Shown: one piece after another, positions 55,709 through 64,000 of the stretch | How positions within the stretch are numbered: position 1 is the first letter of the stretch | How the letters are laid out: every line of letters begins with the position of its first letter | DNA from: Pseudoalteromonas aurantia | GTDB taxonomy: Bacteria; Pseudomonadota; Gammaproteobacteria; Enterobacterales; Alteromonadaceae | DNA length: 64,000 nucleotides | Assembly: GCF_005886875.1 (NCBI RefSeq) | Contig: NZ_PNBY01000019.1 | Coordinates: 29,330-93,329, forward strand | Direction: 5' to 3' | Notes under the pieces: generated by a model | The model's database searches: none | What the model was told of the DNA's origin: nothing | What the model saw: only the letters and a program-made list of their open reading frames with translations | Program-made: the position numbers and the translations under genes

Positions 55709-56350
55709 GTGCGAGTATTAACAATTCCGGTAACCCCGTTTATGCAAAACGCTCGCTTCATTACTTGTGAAGTAACGGGAAAAAGTGCGGTTATCGATCC
55801 TGGTGGCGATCCTGATAAGTTGTTGTCTGTGATTGCAGAGCACAGTTTAAAGGTAGACGCTATCTTATTAACGCATGGGCATCTCGATCATGTTGGCGCG
55901 GCTGATATATTGCGAGATAAACTTAATGTAAAGATTATTGGTCCACATAAAGATGAGCTTTTTTGGTTCGATGCTTTACCAATGCAAGCTCAAATGTTTG
56001 GTTTTCCGCCTAAAGAGACTTTTTTACCCGATAATTGGTTAGAGCCAGGAGACACAGTACTGGTGGGGGAAATACGCTTAGAGGTGCTTTTTTGCCCTGG
56101 ACATACACCTGGGCATATTGTTTTTTATGAAAAAAGTGCAAAAATCGCGTTCGTTGGTGATGTGTTATTTAAGGGCGGTATAGGGCGCACAGACTTTCCT
56201 AAAGGAAACTCAGCGCAATTACAAGAATCAATAAAACACACGCTATTTTCTCTCCCAGATGAAACATTGGTACTGTCTGGACATGGGGAGAACACCTCGA
56301 TTGGTCATGAAAAACGTACGAATCCATTTATGAGCGGTCAGTATGGCTAA
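55709..56350 (+). CDS. gloC: Glyoxalase II-like metallo-hydrolase (GloC/YcbL type)
   Basis: 213 residues from GTG 55709, just after GGAGAG and one base past the M14 gene's stop. LLTHGHLDHVGAADIL is the HxHxDH zinc motif. PGHTPGHIVFY, FVGDVLFKGGIGRTDFP and LSGHGENTSIGHEKRTNPF follow closely the E. coli YcbL/GloC pattern. GloC is a type II glyoxalase that hydrolyses S-lactoylglutathione. The protein lacks the long C-terminal domain of GloB. Likely co-transcribed with the M14 gene. Confidence 0.9.
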   Translation: MRVLTIPVTPFMQNARFITCEVTGKSAVIDPGGDPDKLLSVIAEHSLKVDAILLTHGHLDHVGAADILRDKLNVKIIGPHKDELFWFDALPMQAQMFGFPPKETFLPDNWLEPGDTVLVGEIRLEVLFCPGHTPGHIVFYEKSAKIAFVGDVLFKGGIGRTDFPKGNSAQLQESIKHTLFSLPDETLVLSGHGENTSIGHEKRTNPFMSGQYG

Positions 56351-56420
56351 GGAAAGTGCAGACAGAAATGAGTTCTGTATGTATAATTTATCTAATTTAA
56401 TTAAAATTAAGAACGAAAAT

Positions 56421-56879
56421 ATGTCTTTAAATCAAGTTGATCGTCAAATATTGGCACTGTTACAGCAAGATGCAAGTCTATCTACAGCAGAGATCGCTGA
56501 TAAAGTTGGGTTATCCCAATCACCATGTTGGCGCAGAATCGCGAAGCTAGAGCAAGATGGATATATTAAAGGAAAAGTCGCGCTACTCGATGAAAAGCAG
56601 TTAGGATTTGATATGTTGGTTTATGCCCATGTACGTTTATCAAATCACGGAAGAAACCATTTATCAGAGTTTGAAAGCTTAATTATGAGTTATGACGAGG
56701 TGACAGAGTGCTACACTATGGCCGGTACGATGGATTTTATGTTACGCATTATTTCTCGAGGCATAGAAGGGTATGAGCAATTTGTCCGAGATAATTTGCT
56801 TAATTTGGAATTTGTACAAGAAGTGCATTCAAATGTTACGATGACTTGTGTCAAGCGCACCACGGCACTGCCTTTATAA
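56421..56879 (+). CDS. Lrp/AsnC-family transcriptional regulator
   Basis: 152 residues from the ATG at 56421. DRQILALLQQDASLSTAEIADKVGLSQSPCWRRIAKLEQDGYIKG is the N-terminal winged helix-turn-helix; only its features are noted here (HTH at about residues 18-40). The C-terminal RAM ligand-binding domain contains VTECYTMAGTMDFMLRI. Such regulators sense amino acids and act on nearby or distant genes; the target is unknown. It follows gloC by 70 bp and precedes the SulP gene, which it could control. Confidence 0.92.
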   Translation: MSLNQVDRQILALLQQDASLSTAEIADKVGLSQSPCWRRIAKLEQDGYIKGKVALLDEKQLGFDMLVYAHVRLSNHGRNHLSEFESLIMSYDEVTECYTMAGTMDFMLRIISRGIEGYEQFVRDNLLNLEFVQEVHSNVTMTCVKRTTALPL

Positions 56880-56947
56880 TAAAATGCCTGCACCATTGTC
56901 ATACTAAAATAATAACAATGTACTATAGTTAATGTTCACCATTTGTT

Positions 56948-56982
56948 AAAAGCGCTGGATTTTGATAGAATCCAGCGCTTTT
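56948..56982 (+). terminator. Perfect 14-bp hairpin between lrp-type gene and sulP
   Basis: AAAAGCGCTGGATT and AATCCAGCGCTTTT flank a 7-base loop, ending 28 bp before the SulP start codon. It may terminate the regulator mRNA or act as an attenuator in the sulP leader. The T-run is only four bases before a C. Confidence 0.7.
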
Positions 56983-57010
56983 CTGTTCGTTGTAAATCAA
57001 GAGGATATGA

Positions 57011-58567
57011 ATGTTTAATTTAATCGGCAAGGCGCCAAGCTCTGCTAAGAATGACATACTGTCTGGTTTGACCGTGGCATTAGCATTGGTCCCAGAAGCT
57101 GTCGCTTTCGCATTTGTAGCACAAGTAGATCCACTGGTGGGTTTATATGCTGCATTTATTGTCGGTTTAATTACCTCAATATTTGGTGGTCGTCCGGGTA
57201 TGATTTCTGGTGCTACGGGTGCACTAGCCGTTGTGATGGTGAGCTTGGTAGTTGAACATGGGGTTGAATACCTGTTTGCAACAGTGCTCTTGATGGGTAT
57301 ATTGCAAGTACTCGCAGGGGTCTTTAAGTTAGGTAAATTCATTCGAATGGTACCTCACCCTGTTATGCTTGGCTTTGTAAATGGCTTGGCAATTGTTATT
57401 TTCTTAGCGCAGTTAGGTCAGTTTAAGGTAATGGATGCAGATGGGCAGCTACAATGGATGGATGGTTCACCATTGCTTATTATGGCAGGGCTCGTGGCAT
57501 TAACGATGGCGATTATTCAATTCTTACCAAAGCTAACCACGGCTATTCCCTCGTCATTAGCAGCAATATTAGTTGTAACTGGTTTAGTGATTGGATTAGA
57601 TCTAGAAGCGCGTACCGTACTTGATTATTTAAAAGATATGTCAGGCGACGTGAATGCAACGATTGCGGGTGGTTTCCCTGAATTTCATATTCCAATGGTG
57701 CCGTTTAATTTTGAAACGTTCAAGATTATTTTCCCGTATGCGTTAATTTTAGCTGCCATCGGTTTGATTGAATCATTACTTACATTAACTCTAATTGATG
57801 AAATTACAGATACTCGTGGTAATAGTAACCGTGAATGTATTGGTCAGGGTGCTGCCAATATGACCTGTGGTGTATTTGGTGCTATGGGTGGATGTGCCAT
57901 GATTGGCCAGTCTATGATCAACATTAACTCTGGCGGGCGTAGTCGTTTGTCTGGTATAACAGCCGCACTCTTATTACTCGGTTTCATTTTGTTCGCGGCA
58001 AGCCTTATCGAGATGATCCCATTAGCTGCACTGGTGGGTGTTATGTTCATGGTTGTACTGGGCACTTTTGAATGGTCAAGTTTTCGCTTAATGAAACGTA
58101 TCCCCAAGACGGATGCATTTGTTATTGTGCTGGTATCAGGGGTAACCGTTATCACCGATCTGGCAATTGCGGTTTGTGTAGGCGTTATTGTGTCTGCATT
58201 GGTGTTTGCTTGGGAACATGCTAAACATATTTATACTAATAATTATATTGATGAACAAGGCTCTAAAGTGTATGAATTACATGGCCCGCTGTTTTTTGGT
58301 TCCGTTAAAAATTTCGGTGAGTTATTCGACGTTGCAAATGACCCTGCAGATGTCATTGTTGAATTTAAACATAGCCGTGTATCAGATCACAGTGCGATAG
58401 AGGCCATCGATAATTTGGCTGAAAAATACACTAAAGCAGGTAAGCAATTACATTTGAGACATTTAAGCCAAGATTGTAAAGATTTGCTTGAAAAGGCGAA
58501 TGACTTAGTTGAAGTTAATGTAATTGAAGATCCGAAATATAAAGTTGCGTCAGACAAACTGGCATAA
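57011..58567 (+). CDS. SulP-family inorganic anion transporter with STAS domain
   Basis: 518 residues. The first ~390 hold ten or more membrane helices with the SulP signatures [18 protein letters not shown] and [26 protein letters not shown], split here only for length. [27 protein letters not shown] is conserved in the family. Residues ~415-510 form a cytoplasmic STAS domain ([12 protein letters not shown]). The family moves sulfate, bicarbonate or other anions; the substrate is not decided. AAGAGG lies 6 bases before the ATG. Confidence 0.93.
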   Translation: MFNLIGKAPSSAKNDILSGLTVALALVPEAVAFAFVAQVDPLVGLYAAFIVGLITSIFGGRPGMISGATGALAVVMVSLVVEHGVEYLFATVLLMGILQVLAGVFKLGKFIRMVPHPVMLGFVNGLAIVIFLAQLGQFKVMDADGQLQWMDGSPLLIMAGLVALTMAIIQFLPKLTTAIPSSLAAILVVTGLVIGLDLEARTVLDYLKDMSGDVNATIAGGFPEFHIPMVPFNFETFKIIFPYALILAAIGLIESLLTLTLIDEITDTRGNSNRECIGQGAANMTCGVFGAMGGCAMIGQSMININSGGRSRLSGITAALLLLGFILFAASLIEMIPLAALVGVMFMVVLGTFEWSSFRLMKRIPKTDAFVIVLVSGVTVITDLAIAVCVGVIVSALVFAWEHAKHIYTNNYIDEQGSKVYELHGPLFFGSVKNFGELFDVANDPADVIVEFKHSRVSDHSAIEAIDNLAEKYTKAGKQLHLRHLSQDCKDLLEKANDLVEVNVIEDPKYKVASDKLA

Positions 58568-58583
58568 CAAATAATATAGTCGC

Positions 58584-58609
58584 AAAAAGGCACCTTAGGT
58601 GCCTTTTTT
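58584..58609 (+). terminator. Intrinsic terminator after sulP
   Basis: AAAAAGGCACC and GGTGCCTTTTT form an 11-bp stem around TTA with a six-T tail. Confidence 0.93.
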
Positions 58610-58708
58610 ATTTGCGTCGAGTCGTAACAATTCTGAGACCATCGGCAGTGATCCTAATGTAGTCACTGATATATAATGAAATTAATATGATAGGAGTTAA
58701 GTATACCG

Positions 58709-59779
58709 TTGAACTGGCAAGCACTCGTCGATAATCGACAACGATTTTTTTGGGTTTTACAAATAGCAGGTTGGCTAGGCTATGCCTTGGTTAATTATAT
58801 TGGCTCGAAAGTGTTTGAGATGCGAGACATCTATGTTTTTGTGATCGTGCTTAACGCGTATGCAGGGTGTTTATTAACGGTACCACTTAGGTATCTTTAT
58901 CGGCGGATCTGGAATGCATCACCTGTTGTGCTTATTCTTGTGGTGTTCGGTGCCTCATATTTTACGGGGACATTGTGGGCCGTCATTCAAAAATTCAATT
59001 TGTGGGAGATATATCGACATGGCTATCGACCTACAGAGTGGTTCTACTATTTTCAGCAAGGCCTAGACTCAGTTTACATTGTGTTATGTTGGAGTGGGCT
59101 GTATTTTGGGATCAAATACTATCAATTACTGCAAAGTGAACGTCAAAAAGCGTTAAAAGCTAATACTATGGCGCATGAAGCGCAGTTAAAGATGTTACGT
59201 TATCAATTAAACCCGCATTTTCTATTTAATACCCTTAATGCTATTTCCACATTGGTTTTGGTTGAAGAAAACAAAGACGCAAACCAAATGGTATCAAGGT
59301 TGTCAGACTTCTTACGTTATACGTTGAACACAGATCCGATAAAAAAGGTCCCGCTAGAACAAGAATTACATGCGTTAATGCTTTATTTAGAAATAGAAAA
59401 AGTGCGCTTTGATGAAAGGTTAAGTATTGATGTAGAGGTGAGCGAAGAAGCCAAACAAGCATTAGTTCCTAGCCTTATACTACAGCCCTTAATTGAAAAT
59501 TCAATTAAGTATGCAATAGCGCATCTAGTTGAGGGCGGTAAGTTAGAGATCAAAGCTCAAGTTTTTGCCAATGAACTATTGTTAGAAGTAGGTGACAATG
59601 GACCCGGCGCAGAATTAAAAAATGGACATTTACAAAACGCACAAGGTGTTGGCATTGCCAACACTATAGATAGACTAAAAACGTTATACGAAAATAATTA
59701 TTCGTTTGTACTGTCCCCTAATGTTCCCAATGGTTTAAAAGTAAATATTCGGGTTCCTTTTGAGAAGGCTAAGAAGTAA
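58709..59779 (+). CDS. LytS/YehU-type sensor histidine kinase
   Basis: 356 residues. Four membrane helices lie in residues ~15-145, without a recognised GAF domain. The His_kinase domain has LRYQLNPHFLFNTLNAIS with the phosphoacceptor H170, then RLSDFLRYTLN. The ATPase part has LILQPLIENSIKYAI and VGDNGPGAELKNGH. Together with the LytTR regulator whose start overlaps its stop, it forms a two-component system of the BtsS/YpdA class. TTG 58709 follows TAGGAG by about 12 bases and is the only sensible start. The signal is unknown. Confidence 0.93.
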   Translation: MNWQALVDNRQRFFWVLQIAGWLGYALVNYIGSKVFEMRDIYVFVIVLNAYAGCLLTVPLRYLYRRIWNASPVVLILVVFGASYFTGTLWAVIQKFNLWEIYRHGYRPTEWFYYFQQGLDSVYIVLCWSGLYFGIKYYQLLQSERQKALKANTMAHEAQLKMLRYQLNPHFLFNTLNAISTLVLVEENKDANQMVSRLSDFLRYTLNTDPIKKVPLEQELHALMLYLEIEKVRFDERLSIDVEVSEEAKQALVPSLILQPLIENSIKYAIAHLVEGGKLEIKAQVFANELLLEVGDNGPGAELKNGHLQNAQGVGIANTIDRLKTLYENNYSFVLSPNVPNGLKVNIRVPFEKAKK

Positions 59780-60603
59780 TGAGCAAGATTAAAACATTGA
59801 TTGTTGATGATGAACCATTGGCTCGTAAAGGTCTCGCGGTTCGTTTAAAATCATTTCCAGAATTAGAAGTAGTTGAATTGTGTAATGGTGGTGAGCAAGC
59901 AATCGCTCAGTGCCAAACAAATGATATAGATTTAGTTTTTCTTGATATCCAAATGCCAGGGATGAATGGTTTTGAGGTTGCTCGTGCTTTGAGTGAAAGT
60001 GTTAAACCACTACCTGCCATCGTATTTGTTACTGCGTTCGATCAATATGCTGTGCAAGCATTTGAGATCCACGCATTGGATTACATTTTAAAACCCGTTG
60101 ATGACAACAGATTAAAACAGGCGGTTGAAAAAGTGCAAAGTTATTTAAAAACACAGCAAGACAATGTGCATAAGAAAAAGCTCGCAAGCTTTGTCGCGGG
60201 GATCACAGGGAATAATTGTGAAGAGATCCTTAAAAAGCTCGCTACAGGCGATACTTTGGTTGATAAAAAGTACCCCGAGTCAATAGCCGTAAAAGAGCAG
60301 GGCGAGATAGTCCGCGTTTCTACTGCAACCATTCAGTGGGTCGATGCTGCGGGTGATTATATGTGCTTACACTGTAGTGATGGTCAAACACATATCTTAC
60401 GGAAAACGATGAAAGAGCTTGAGCAAGAGCTAGATCCTGCCTTGTTTGTTCGCGTACATCGCTCAGCAATTGTGAATACAAAACAGATCACTAAGTTGGT
60501 AACGCAAAGCAGTGGTGAATATTTATTAGTGTTAGATAATGGTCAAGAATTAAAAGTGAGTCGAAGCTATCGAGATAAGGTCAAAGCCGCTTTAGCGAGC
60601 TAA
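59779..60603 (+). CDS. LytTR-family response regulator
   Basis: 274 residues. The receiver has the acidic pair in LIVDDEPLARKGL (D10, D11), the phosphoacceptor D56 in LVFLDIQMPGMNG, and FVTAFDQYAVQAFEIHALDYILKP, quoted here in parts. The C-terminal LytTR DNA-binding domain contains RVSTATIQWVDAAGDYMCLH and RVHRSAIVNTKQI. LytTR proteins bind paired 9-12-bp imperfect direct repeats. The ATG overlaps the kinase stop (TAATG). Targets are not in evidence here. Confidence 0.95.
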   Translation: MSKIKTLIVDDEPLARKGLAVRLKSFPELEVVELCNGGEQAIAQCQTNDIDLVFLDIQMPGMNGFEVARALSESVKPLPAIVFVTAFDQYAVQAFEIHALDYILKPVDDNRLKQAVEKVQSYLKTQQDNVHKKKLASFVAGITGNNCEEILKKLATGDTLVDKKYPESIAVKEQGEIVRVSTATIQWVDAAGDYMCLHCSDGQTHILRKTMKELEQELDPALFVRVHRSAIVNTKQITKLVTQSSGEYLLVLDNGQELKVSRSYRDKVKAALAS

Positions 60604-60606
60604 TAA

Positions 60607-60630
60607 GGGCAGCTTTGAATTAAGCCGCCC
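60607..60630. terminator. Hairpin between convergent LytTR and pykA genes
   Basis: GGGC-GCTT pairs with AAGC-GCCC with one A-C mismatch and a 6-base loop in the 39-bp gap. Neither side has a T-run, so the call is weak. Confidence 0.4.
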
Positions 60631-60642
60631 AAATGGGGTTAT

Positions 60643-62076
60643 TTATACAGTGACAATTTTCATTGTATTCGTTGCACCCACTGTCTCCATCGCATCACCG
60701 TGCGTTAGAATGACGGTATCGCCTTTTTCTAGCGAACCCGCTTCAACTAACGTTGCTAATGCATCACGTACCATAGTGTGGTCAGAGCATGTCGTTGAGT
60801 CAAAATACACCGGGTATACACCGCGATATAGTGCGGTCTGGCCTAATGTATTGGCATGACGTGATAAAGAATAGATTGGTAAGCCCGAACTAATACGAGA
60901 CATGAGCTTCGCGGTTTTACCAGACTCAGTCAGTGCCACAATTGCTTTAACGCTATCTAAATGGTTTGCTGCATACATTGCTGACAAAGCAAGGGTTTCT
61001 GAGGTATCAGAGAACATGCTGTCTAAACGGTGCTTTGACACATGGATTTCTGGTTGTGACTCAGCGCCTAAACAAACACGTGCCATCGTTGCAACGGTTT
61101 CTTCAGGGTAGTCGCCCGCAGCTGTTTCAGCTGATAGCATAACTGCATCGGTACCATCAAGAACTGCGTTTGCTACATCCATTACTTCAGCACGTGTTGG
61201 CATTGGGTTGTCGATCATAGACTCCATCATTTGTGTCGCAGTTACAACGGTGCGGTTTAATGAACGAGCGCGGCTAATGATCAGTTTTTGTTTACCAACC
61301 AGTGCAGCATCGCCAATTTCAACACCTAAGTCACCACGTGCTACCATGACCGCATCAGAAGCAAGGACAATATCGTCTACATCTGCCTGTGTTTCAACAG
61401 CTTCGGCACGTTCAATCTTTGCAAGTAACTGCGCATTTGACCCTGCTTTTTCCGCCAAAGAGCGGACGTAACGCATGTCGTCACCACTGCGAGGGAACGA
61501 CACAGCAATGTAGTCTACATCGATTTCAGCAGCGGTTATTAAGTCTTCTTTGTCTTTGTCTGTAAATGCTGGTGCGGTTAAGCCGCCACCTAAGCGGTTA
61601 ATGCCTTTATTATTAGACAATACACCACCGACAGTCACTGTGGTATGGACTAGGTTTCCATCGATGGAATCAACGGTAAGTTGAATAAGGCCATCGTTTA
61701 ATAGTAATAGGTCGCCAGATTTAACATCTTGTGGTAACTCTTTGTAATCGATACCGACTGCTTCAGCGGTACCTTGGCCGAGCTCCATATCGGCATCAAG
61801 TGTAAATTTAGCACCTACATCTAGAGTTACTTTACCTTCTTTAAAAGTTGATACGCGAATTTTTGGGCCTTGTAAATCAGCTAGAATGGCAACATGCTTA
61901 CCAAGGTCTTTGGCTATTTTACGAACCGCTTCAGCTCTGTCTTTATGATCTTGCGCTACGCCATGGGAGAAGTTAAGTCTTACAACATTTGCACCCGCTC
62001 GGATAATTTTTTCTAAATTGTTATCACGGTCTGTTGCCGGTCCAAGGGTTGCTACAATTTTTGTGCGTCTAAGCAT
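60643..62076 (-). CDS. pykA: Pyruvate kinase (PykA type)
   Basis: 477 residues. [21 protein letters not shown] and [20 protein letters not shown] closely follow E. coli PykA rather than Pyk[13 protein letters not shown] carries the catalytic lysine region, [10 protein letters not shown] and [10 protein letters not shown] the active site. It converts phosphoenolpyruvate and ADP to pyruvate and ATP, feeding the TCA enzymes encoded in the window. The ATG follows AGGAGAT-type sequence (GGAGATCC on the minus strand). It diverges from gnd across a 497-bp gap with a palindromic operator candidate. Confidence 0.96.
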   Translation of the reverse strand: MLRRTKIVATLGPATDRDNNLEKIIRAGANVVRLNFSHGVAQDHKDRAEAVRKIAKDLGKHVAILADLQGPKIRVSTFKEGKVTLDVGAKFTLDADMELGQGTAEAVGIDYKELPQDVKSGDLLLLNDGLIQLTVDSIDGNLVHTTVTVGGVLSNNKGINRLGGGLTAPAFTDKDKEDLITAAEIDVDYIAVSFPRSGDDMRYVRSLAEKAGSNAQLLAKIERAEAVETQADVDDIVLASDAVMVARGDLGVEIGDAALVGKQKLIISRARSLNRTVVTATQMMESMIDNPMPTRAEVMDVANAVLDGTDAVMLSAETAAGDYPEETVATMARVCLGAESQPEIHVSKHRLDSMFSDTSETLALSAMYAANHLDSVKAIVALTESGKTAKLMSRISSGLPIYSLSRHANTLGQTALYRGVYPVYFDSTTCSDHTMVRDALATLVEAGSLEKGDTVILTHGDAMETVGATNTMKIVTV

Positions 62077-62262
62077 CAGGATCTCCTGTCGACCTACTAT
62101 TTATAGGGTTGTTTAAATTCATACCTATTGATGATACCTGTTTTGCCTTGCTACAAAACAAACAGTGTATGCATCATATGAGAAAGATCATGTGTATAAA
62201 GATGTGGTCTTAAACTCTTTTTTACACTTGGATTAAATTATATGATCTGTATTACATCATTA

Positions 62263-62276
62263 TGACACCGGTGTCA
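62263..62276. promoter_or_regulatory. Perfect palindrome TGACACCGGTGTCA, LacI-family-type operator candidate
   Basis: A 14-bp exact palindrome with a central CG step, the form of LacI-family operators. It lies 187 bp from pykA and 298 bp from gnd, two genes of central sugar metabolism. A sugar-responsive regulator is inferred. Confidence 0.55.
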
Positions 62277-62512
62277 GTGTTGGTCAATCTCTGATATTGA
62301 CACTATGCTAGTTAACATCTGTGTATTTTAAGCTCGAAGGTGGTGCTTTTAGTGAATATCCTAAAGTATTCTCAGCAGAGTGTTCAATGGCGCTTGCTTA
62401 AATAAACACCGCATAGAAATGCTTAGTGAAAAAAAAGTTGTTTAGCAAGGACATTTAGCCTGACTTTGCAAGTTATACGCTGTGATGCACTGGCTTCTTC
62501 GAGTAGCTAGGG

Positions 62513-62518
62513 TATAAT
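62513..62518 (+). promoter_or_regulatory. Candidate gnd promoter (-10 TATAAT)
   Basis: A consensus -10 lies 56 bp before the gnd start; no good -35 at 17 bp (CTGGCT), so an activator or the nearby symmetric element may matter. Confidence 0.45.
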
Positions 62519-62573
62519 GCGGCGCGAAGTAATAGATTACTCACAATTTTGTAGTTACCGAGGAGGAAACTAA

Positions 62574-63947
62574 ATGCAAGTTGCATTAGTTGGTTTAGGC
62601 GTGATGGGGAAAAACCTAGCATTAAACCTAATTGAGAAGGGGTTAACGTTAGTTGCCTATGATAGAAACCCTGACGCAGGTGCTGAGTTACTTAGCTGTG
62701 CTCAATCTTTGGGCATGGCAGAGCGCTTACACATAGTTTCAGATCTCGGTGATATGGTCAGACGTTTAGAAACACCTCGTTCAATTTTACTACTGGTTCC
62801 TGCAGGCGAATTAGTTGATCGTGTGTGTGGTGATTTGGTCGAAGCGGGTGTCGCGAAGGAAGATATCATCGTTGATTGTGGAAACAGCAACTATAAAGAT
62901 GGTATTACTCGTAAATTAAAATATCAGAATAAATTTGAATTCGCTACCATGGGTATTTCTGGTGGAGCAGAAGGTGCACGTCATGGCCCAGCTATGATGG
63001 CAAGTGGATCAGAAGGTGGTTGGGAGCGTGTCGAGCCATGGTTTGAAAAAGTTGCAGCCAGTTATAATGGCGATTCATGTTTTGCGCGTGTAGGTCAGTC
63101 TGCCAGCGGCCATTTTGTAAAAATGGTTCACAATGGCATTGAGTATGCCTTGATGCAGCTCATTGCTGAAATGTATCAGTTACTGCGCCATGGCACCGGT
63201 CGTTCACCTAAAGAAGTAGCAGAGGTATTCGAGTCTTGGTCAGAAGGCACACTGAATAGCTACCTATTATCAATCTCTAGTCATATTTTACGTTTAGAGA
63301 CCGCAAAAAATGAATCACTAGTCGATTTAATCGATAATAAAGTGGGTGCAAAAGGCACAGGCCTTTGGACTGCTCAGAACGCATTAGAGCTGGGTATTGC
63401 TGTACCATCGCTTGTTGCCGCAGTACAAGCGCGTCATTTAACCAATACGATTGATACACATGCTGCAAAAGAAATGACCTATGCTGACAAAGATACCATC
63501 AATATCGATGTTGAACTTGATGAATTAAAGCAAGCATTCTATTTGGCGAGTTTACTGTGTTACCGTCAGGGATTAGCGTTAATTAAAGGTGCATCACGTG
63601 CCCATCAATGGAAAGTAGACTTGGCTAAAACACTTCAGACATGGCGTGCTGGATGTATTATCCGTGCTGATTACCTTGATGATGTAGCGCAAGGTGTTGA
63701 GTTTATTGACGGCTTACATACAGAGATGTCAGCATTGCGTAAAGTAACGGGGCTGGCAGTTTCAAGTGGTTTAGCATTTCCGGTGTTGTCATCAACACAA
63801 ACGTATATCGCAACGTTAAGCACGCCAAGTAATGGTCATTTAGTGCAAGCACAACGCGATTATTTTGGTGAGCATGGTATTAAAACGCACTCAAGTGAAA
63901 CATGCCATTTAACTGACTTAGTGGAAATTGATGCTAAGGTAAGATAA
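62574..63947 (+). CDS. gnd: 6-phosphogluconate dehydrogenase (decarboxylating)
   Basis: 457 residues. VALVGLGVMGKNLALNL is the NADP-binding motif; VDCGNSNYKD, GISGGAEGARHGPAMM and GHFVKMVHNGIEY, with the catalytic Lys and Glu, are the active-site segments. GTGLWTAQNALELGIAVPSL is the conserved second-half motif. It converts 6-phosphogluconate to ribulose 5-phosphate, CO2 and NADPH. It is about 10 residues shorter than E. coli Gnd. A strong AGGAGG lies 7 bases before the ATG. The remaining 53 bp of the window show nothing recognisable. Confidence 0.95.
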   Translation: MQVALVGLGVMGKNLALNLIEKGLTLVAYDRNPDAGAELLSCAQSLGMAERLHIVSDLGDMVRRLETPRSILLLVPAGELVDRVCGDLVEAGVAKEDIIVDCGNSNYKDGITRKLKYQNKFEFATMGISGGAEGARHGPAMMASGSEGGWERVEPWFEKVAASYNGDSCFARVGQSASGHFVKMVHNGIEYALMQLIAEMYQLLRHGTGRSPKEVAEVFESWSEGTLNSYLLSISSHILRLETAKNESLVDLIDNKVGAKGTGLWTAQNALELGIAVPSLVAAVQARHLTNTIDTHAAKEMTYADKDTINIDVELDELKQAFYLASLLCYRQGLALIKGASRAHQWKVDLAKTLQTWRAGCIIRADYLDDVAQGVEFIDGLHTEMSALRKVTGLAVSSGLAFPVLSSTQTYIATLSTPSNGHLVQAQRDYFGEHGIKTHSSETCHLTDLVEIDAKVR

Positions 63948-64000
63948 AGCACCATATTATTGAATTTAAAGCCGGCCAAATGCCTAATGCCGATCAGATA

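Larger units (their letters stand above)
62077..62573. other. pykA-gnd divergent control region
   Basis: 497 bp without a gene. It contains the perfect 14-bp palindrome at 62263, a TTGACA at 62297 without a good -10, and a TATAAT at 62513. GTAAT-AG-ATTAC (62529-62540) is a short symmetric element just after that -10. No RNA gene was recognised. Confidence 0.6.

Noticed and set aside
62247..62255. TGTATTACA as a HexR-type site upstream of pykA
   Set aside because: The half-sites TGTA and TACA are separated by one base only, too short for the HexR palindrome.
1..64000. Mobile elements, CRISPR arrays, tRNA or rRNA genes
   Set aside because: No transposase, integrase, phage gene, spaced repeats or recognisable tRNA/rRNA sequence was seen in any gap; gaps are short and accounted for.

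Overview
The window is a 64 kb stretch of chromosomal backbone from an AT-leaning gammaproteobacterium. Gene content, gene order and protein sequences fit the Alteromonadales, most likely Pseudoalteromonas or a close relative. Pointers are a large NAD-dependent glutamate dehydrogenase, pyrD-zapC-rlmL, uup-DUF3466, DUF2062/comEC-msbA-lpxK-kdsB, gltA divergent from sdhCDAB-sucABCD, and thrS-infC-rpmI-rplT. I saw no rRNA, tRNA, CRISPR array, insertion sequence, phage gene or obvious horizontally acquired island. The genus is an inference, because no database search was possible.

Layout. 1-5.1 kb: the end of a DUF1302 outer-membrane protein gene, then DUF1329, a Ycf48-like propeller and an MMPL/RND transporter, which together look like a cell-envelope export or trafficking unit. 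5.3-10.2 kb: NAD-glutamate dehydrogenase. 10.3-18.1 kb: pyrD, zapC, rlmL, a glutaredoxin-like gene, uup and a DUF3466 surface-protein candidate, closed by an 18-bp-stem bidirectional terminator. 18.1-26.1 kb: DUF2062 divergent from comEC-msbA-lpxK-Trm112-kdsB-pseudouridine synthase-tcdA, a tightly packed and often overlapping lipid A/KDO and RNA-modification operon. 26.1-27.7 kb: csdA-csdE (sulfur mobilisation) on the minus strand, converging on tcdA.

27.8-39.4 kb: the TCA-cycle block. gltA is divergent from sdhCDAB, sucAB and sucCD. A hairpin lies between sdhB and sucA, and a strong intrinsic terminator followed by a candidate promoter lies between sucB and sucC. SucB carries two lipoyl domains. 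39.5-49.1 kb: accessory and poorly characterised genes. These are a TPR-GGDEF diguanylate cyclase, an internally duplicated protein of unknown function, glnS, a eukaryotic-like kinase with an unrecognised C-terminal half, two small unknowns, DUF3010 and an endonuclease/exonuclease/phosphatase-fold protein. 49.3-52.7 kb: thrS-infC-rpmI-rplT, with an AUU-initiated infC and a structured leader before rpmI. 52.9-58.6 kb: SDR oxidoreductase, M14 peptidase, gloC-type hydrolase, an Lrp-family regulator and a SulP transporter. 58.7-64 kb: a LytS/LytTR two-component pair, pykA and gnd. pykA and gnd are divergent around a perfect 14-bp palindrome of LacI-family type.

The best candidates for less-described biology are the DUF1302/DUF1329/Ycf48/MMPL unit, the kinase-like protein at 44.4 kb, the duplicated protein at 41.4 kb, and several regulatory structures: the rpmI leader, the sulP leader hairpin, the pykA/gnd operator, and hairpins that overlap stop codons. 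No completely new system stands out.
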